Below are positions 4,856 to 6,364 of a DNA stretch of 6,364 nt, in pieces. The notes beneath the pieces are model-generated. The model ran no database searches. It saw nothing but the letters and a program-made list of their open reading frames with translations, and was not told the origin of the DNA. Positions within the stretch are counted from its first letter, which is position 1, and the number at the start of each line of letters is the position of its first letter. The position numbers and the translations under genes were made by a program. Source of the DNA: Anaerolineaceae bacterium UBA5365. GTDB lineage: Bacteria; Chloroflexota; Anaerolineae; Anaerolineales; Anaerolineaceae. The stretch spans positions 448 to 6,811 of the forward strand of contig DHPL01000043.1 in assembly GCA_002407905.1 (NCBI GenBank). Reading direction: 5' to 3'.

Positions 4856-6364
4856 GACCATACTATTAATAGGATTGGCCCTGAGCTTGTTGATTTCGGC
4901 TTGCGGCGGAGAGGGCCGGGCGAGCCTGCCAGCGCCGCAGCCCAGCCAAACGCCGGTTTTGCCCACAGCTACCCTGGCCCCAACGCCCACGCCCACGCCG
5001 AGCACGCTCACGATCTGCACCCGGCAGGACCCCCAGGCCCTGAACCCCTACGATGGCAGGACCAGTATTTCGAAGCAAACCGCGCTGGGCATTCTGACCG
5101 GCAGGCTGGCAGGCAATGAAACCCTGCTGCCGCTGGAACTCACGGCGAGCACGCTCAACCGGGTTCCCGTAAGGACCGGCACGATGGTCTTGACCACCAG
5201 CGGGGAGGTTTTGCCCCTGGTATCCGGCCTGCAGGTATGGCCGGCTGGATGTCACGGGCCTGAATGCGCACTTACCTGGGACGGCGAAAGCGAACTCAGC
5301 ATGGACCAGCGCGTGTATCAGTGGGACCTCAGCCCTGATTTTTCCTGGCAGGACGGCACGCCCCTGCAAGCCCAGGACTTTGTGCTGGGTTTCCAGGCAT
5401 CGGCGGGGGTGCAAAACCGGGCGAACCTCTGGCGGCACGACATCACCGAGAGTATCAAGGCCCCCAATGCCCGGGCCTTAACCTGGACCCTGGTGCCCGG
5501 CCTGACCTCACCCGGCGAGGTGGGTTCGATCTTCCCCTGGCTGCCCTTGCCCAGCCAAATGCTGGCGGATCTGGATCCCAGCCAGATAGCCGCGAGCCCT
5601 GAACTGCAGGAAGGACTCCCTTCCTGGGGGCCGTATCAGTTGGAGGCATACACCGCCGGTGAAAGCATGCGCTTTACGCCTAACCCGGCCTACCCGGGCG
5701 AGCGTGAGGGGCTTTGGAGCTACGACGGCCTGGAGCTGCGCTTTGTGAGCAGCGGCGACGAGGCCCTGGCTGCTTTTTCTTCCGGAGGCTGCGATGTATT
5801 GGACCCCTCCTACCATTTTGATGCCGCGGATCTGGCCGCCAATGGTGCTGCCGCTAGCCTGGAAGGCCCCGAAGCGATGAGCTTTTTGGTCATGGGCGTC
5901 AAACCGGCTGCCTTCGATGATGGGCACGCTGCCTGGAGTGATGAACGCGCGGACTACTTTGGCCAGCCTGAACTGCGCGAGGCCCTCCTGGCCTGCCTGG
6001 ACCTGAATGCCAACTACCAGGCGCTCGCTGCCCCCCTGTATCCTGAGGGGTTTGCGGGCCCGGAATACGTCAAACCCTCTGCCCCAACCCTGCCCGACCC
6101 CAACGGCGCCTTGGAAGCGCTGGGCTGGCAGGATGCTGATTCTGACCCCGCAACACCGCGCGCGGCCCGGGGGCTGGAAAGCGTACGCGACGGCACCCCC
6201 TTGGCCCTGCGCCTGCACACGGGCCAAAGCGCAACGGACGCGCGCTACGCCGCTTTTATTGCCCAGCAGCTGGGCAAATGCGGGGTTGCCGTGGAACACC
6301 TGCCCCTTGGCGCGCAGGAGCTTTACGCGCCAGGCCCGGAGGGTCCGCTCTTTGGGCGGGATTT
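4845..6364 (+). CDS. ABC transporter substrate-binding lipoprotein, family 5 (3' end beyond the window)
   Basis: The frame stays open from 4845 to the edge (506 codons plus two bases, no stop). The N-terminus is a lipoprotein signal: Lys-Asn-Arg, a hydrophobic core and lipobox ISAC with Cys20. A Pro/Thr/Ser-rich spacer (about 28-54) follows. The body matches the extracytoplasmic solute-binding family 5 (SBP_bac_5, peptide/nickel/oligosaccharide binders): FSWQDGTPLQAQDFVLGF (166-183) is the family's DGtPltAeDV block, WGPYQLEAY (261-269) and TPNPAYPG (278-285) match the GPY and NPxY blocks, and QPELREALLACLDLN (374-388) matches the conserved LRxAl helix. Cys136 and Cys141 sit in a CHGPEC loop and could form a disulphide. 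The product is expected on the outer face of the membrane, delivering solute to a permease that is not in view. The substrate cannot be named. The start overlaps rsgA by 11 bases (17 if translation begins at 4839). Confidence 0.88.
   Translation, partial: MKNRTILLIGLALSLLISACGGEGRASLPAPQPSQTPVLPTATLAPTPTPTPSTLTICTRQDPQALNPYDGRTSISKQTALGILTGRLAGNETLLPLELTASTLNRVPVRTGTMVLTTSGEVLPLVSGLQVWPAGCHGPECALTWDGESELSMDQRVYQWDLSPDFSWQDGTPLQAQDFVLGFQASAGVQNRANLWRHDITESIKAPNARALTWTLVPGLTSPGEVGSIFPWLPLPSQMLADLDPSQIAASPELQEGLPSWGPYQLEAYTAGESMRFTPNPAYPGEREGLWSYDGLELRFVSSGDEALAAFSSGGCDVLDPSYHFDAADLAANGAAASLEGPEAMSFLVMGVKPAAFDDGHAAWSDERADYFGQPELREALLACLDLNANYQALAAPLYPEGFAGPEYVKPSAPTLPDPNGALEALGWQDADSDPATPRAARGLESVRDGTPLALRLHTGQSATDARYAAFIAQQLGKCGVAVEHLPLGAQELYAPGPEGPLFGRD
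4983..4999 (+). repeat. Short tandem repeat (ACGCCC, about 2.8 copies) in the lipoprotein spacer
   Basis: The hexamer ACGCCC is repeated nearly three times and encodes alternating Thr-Pro residues (about 46-52) of the flexible spacer after the lipid-anchor cysteine. Changes in copy number would stay in frame and only alter spacer length. Confidence 0.6.

Noticed and set aside
4067..5020. Long open frame on the - strand (317 codons) opposite rsgA and the binding-protein start
   Set aside because: It is antisense to the well-supported rsgA, its translation shows no family motifs, and it begins with Gly-Val runs that mirror the repeat-rich spacer DNA. It is a shadow of GC-rich codon use.
4901..5119. 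Short + strand frame of 72 codons
   Set aside because: It lies in another frame within the substrate-binding lipoprotein gene, whose longer frame explains this DNA.
5508..6299. Open frame on the - strand (263 codons) opposite the substrate-binding protein
   Set aside because: The + strand frame is open throughout, carries a lipoprotein signal and has family 5 motifs. The reverse frame has low-complexity Gly/Ala/Arg content and no recognisable domain.

Overview
The window is a GC-rich, densely packed bacterial segment with every supported gene on the + strand. Three features suggest a member of the Chloroflexota, most likely an Anaerolineae-type genome: the wording of the RNase Z and Maf proteins, Pro/Thr-rich spacers after lipoprotein signals, and a -10 box placed as in leaderless transcripts. 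This assignment is inference from sequence style, not a database match.

Layout. Positions 1-344 hold the C-terminal end of ribonuclease Z. Its first 40 bases are a perfect palindrome that looks like a contig-end or fold-back artefact. A small membrane methyltransferase of the isoprenylcysteine carboxyl methyltransferase/PEMT type follows at 358-1023, 13 bases downstream and with a good Shine-Dalgarno site. A 61-base gap (1024-1084) carries an extended -10 promoter motif so close to the next start codon that the transcript is probably leaderless. The second block is tightly packed. maf (1085-1741) overlaps by 4 bases a lipoprotein-anchored class B penicillin-binding protein with a MecA-like N-terminal domain (1738-3900). 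After 16 bases comes rsgA (3917-4855). Its last codons overlap the start of a family 5 ABC-transporter substrate-binding lipoprotein (4845 onward), which is open at the right edge. That last gene covers the final 1.5 kb and has no stop codon inside the window.

How the genes fit together. RNase Z (tRNA 3' end processing), RsgA (30S subunit maturation) and Maf (house-cleaning nucleotide pyrophosphatase) are housekeeping functions. The penicillin-binding protein crosslinks peptidoglycan outside the membrane. The substrate-binding protein probably captures a peptide or other small solute. The overlaps suggest that maf, the penicillin-binding protein gene, rsgA and the binding protein gene are co-transcribed and partly translationally coupled.

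I see no tRNA, rRNA, CRISPR array, insertion sequence or convincing terminator, and no stretch above 300 bases without a gene. I found no clearly new biological system. The points most worth checking are the terminal palindrome, the leaderless-type maf promoter, and the overlapping start of the last gene.
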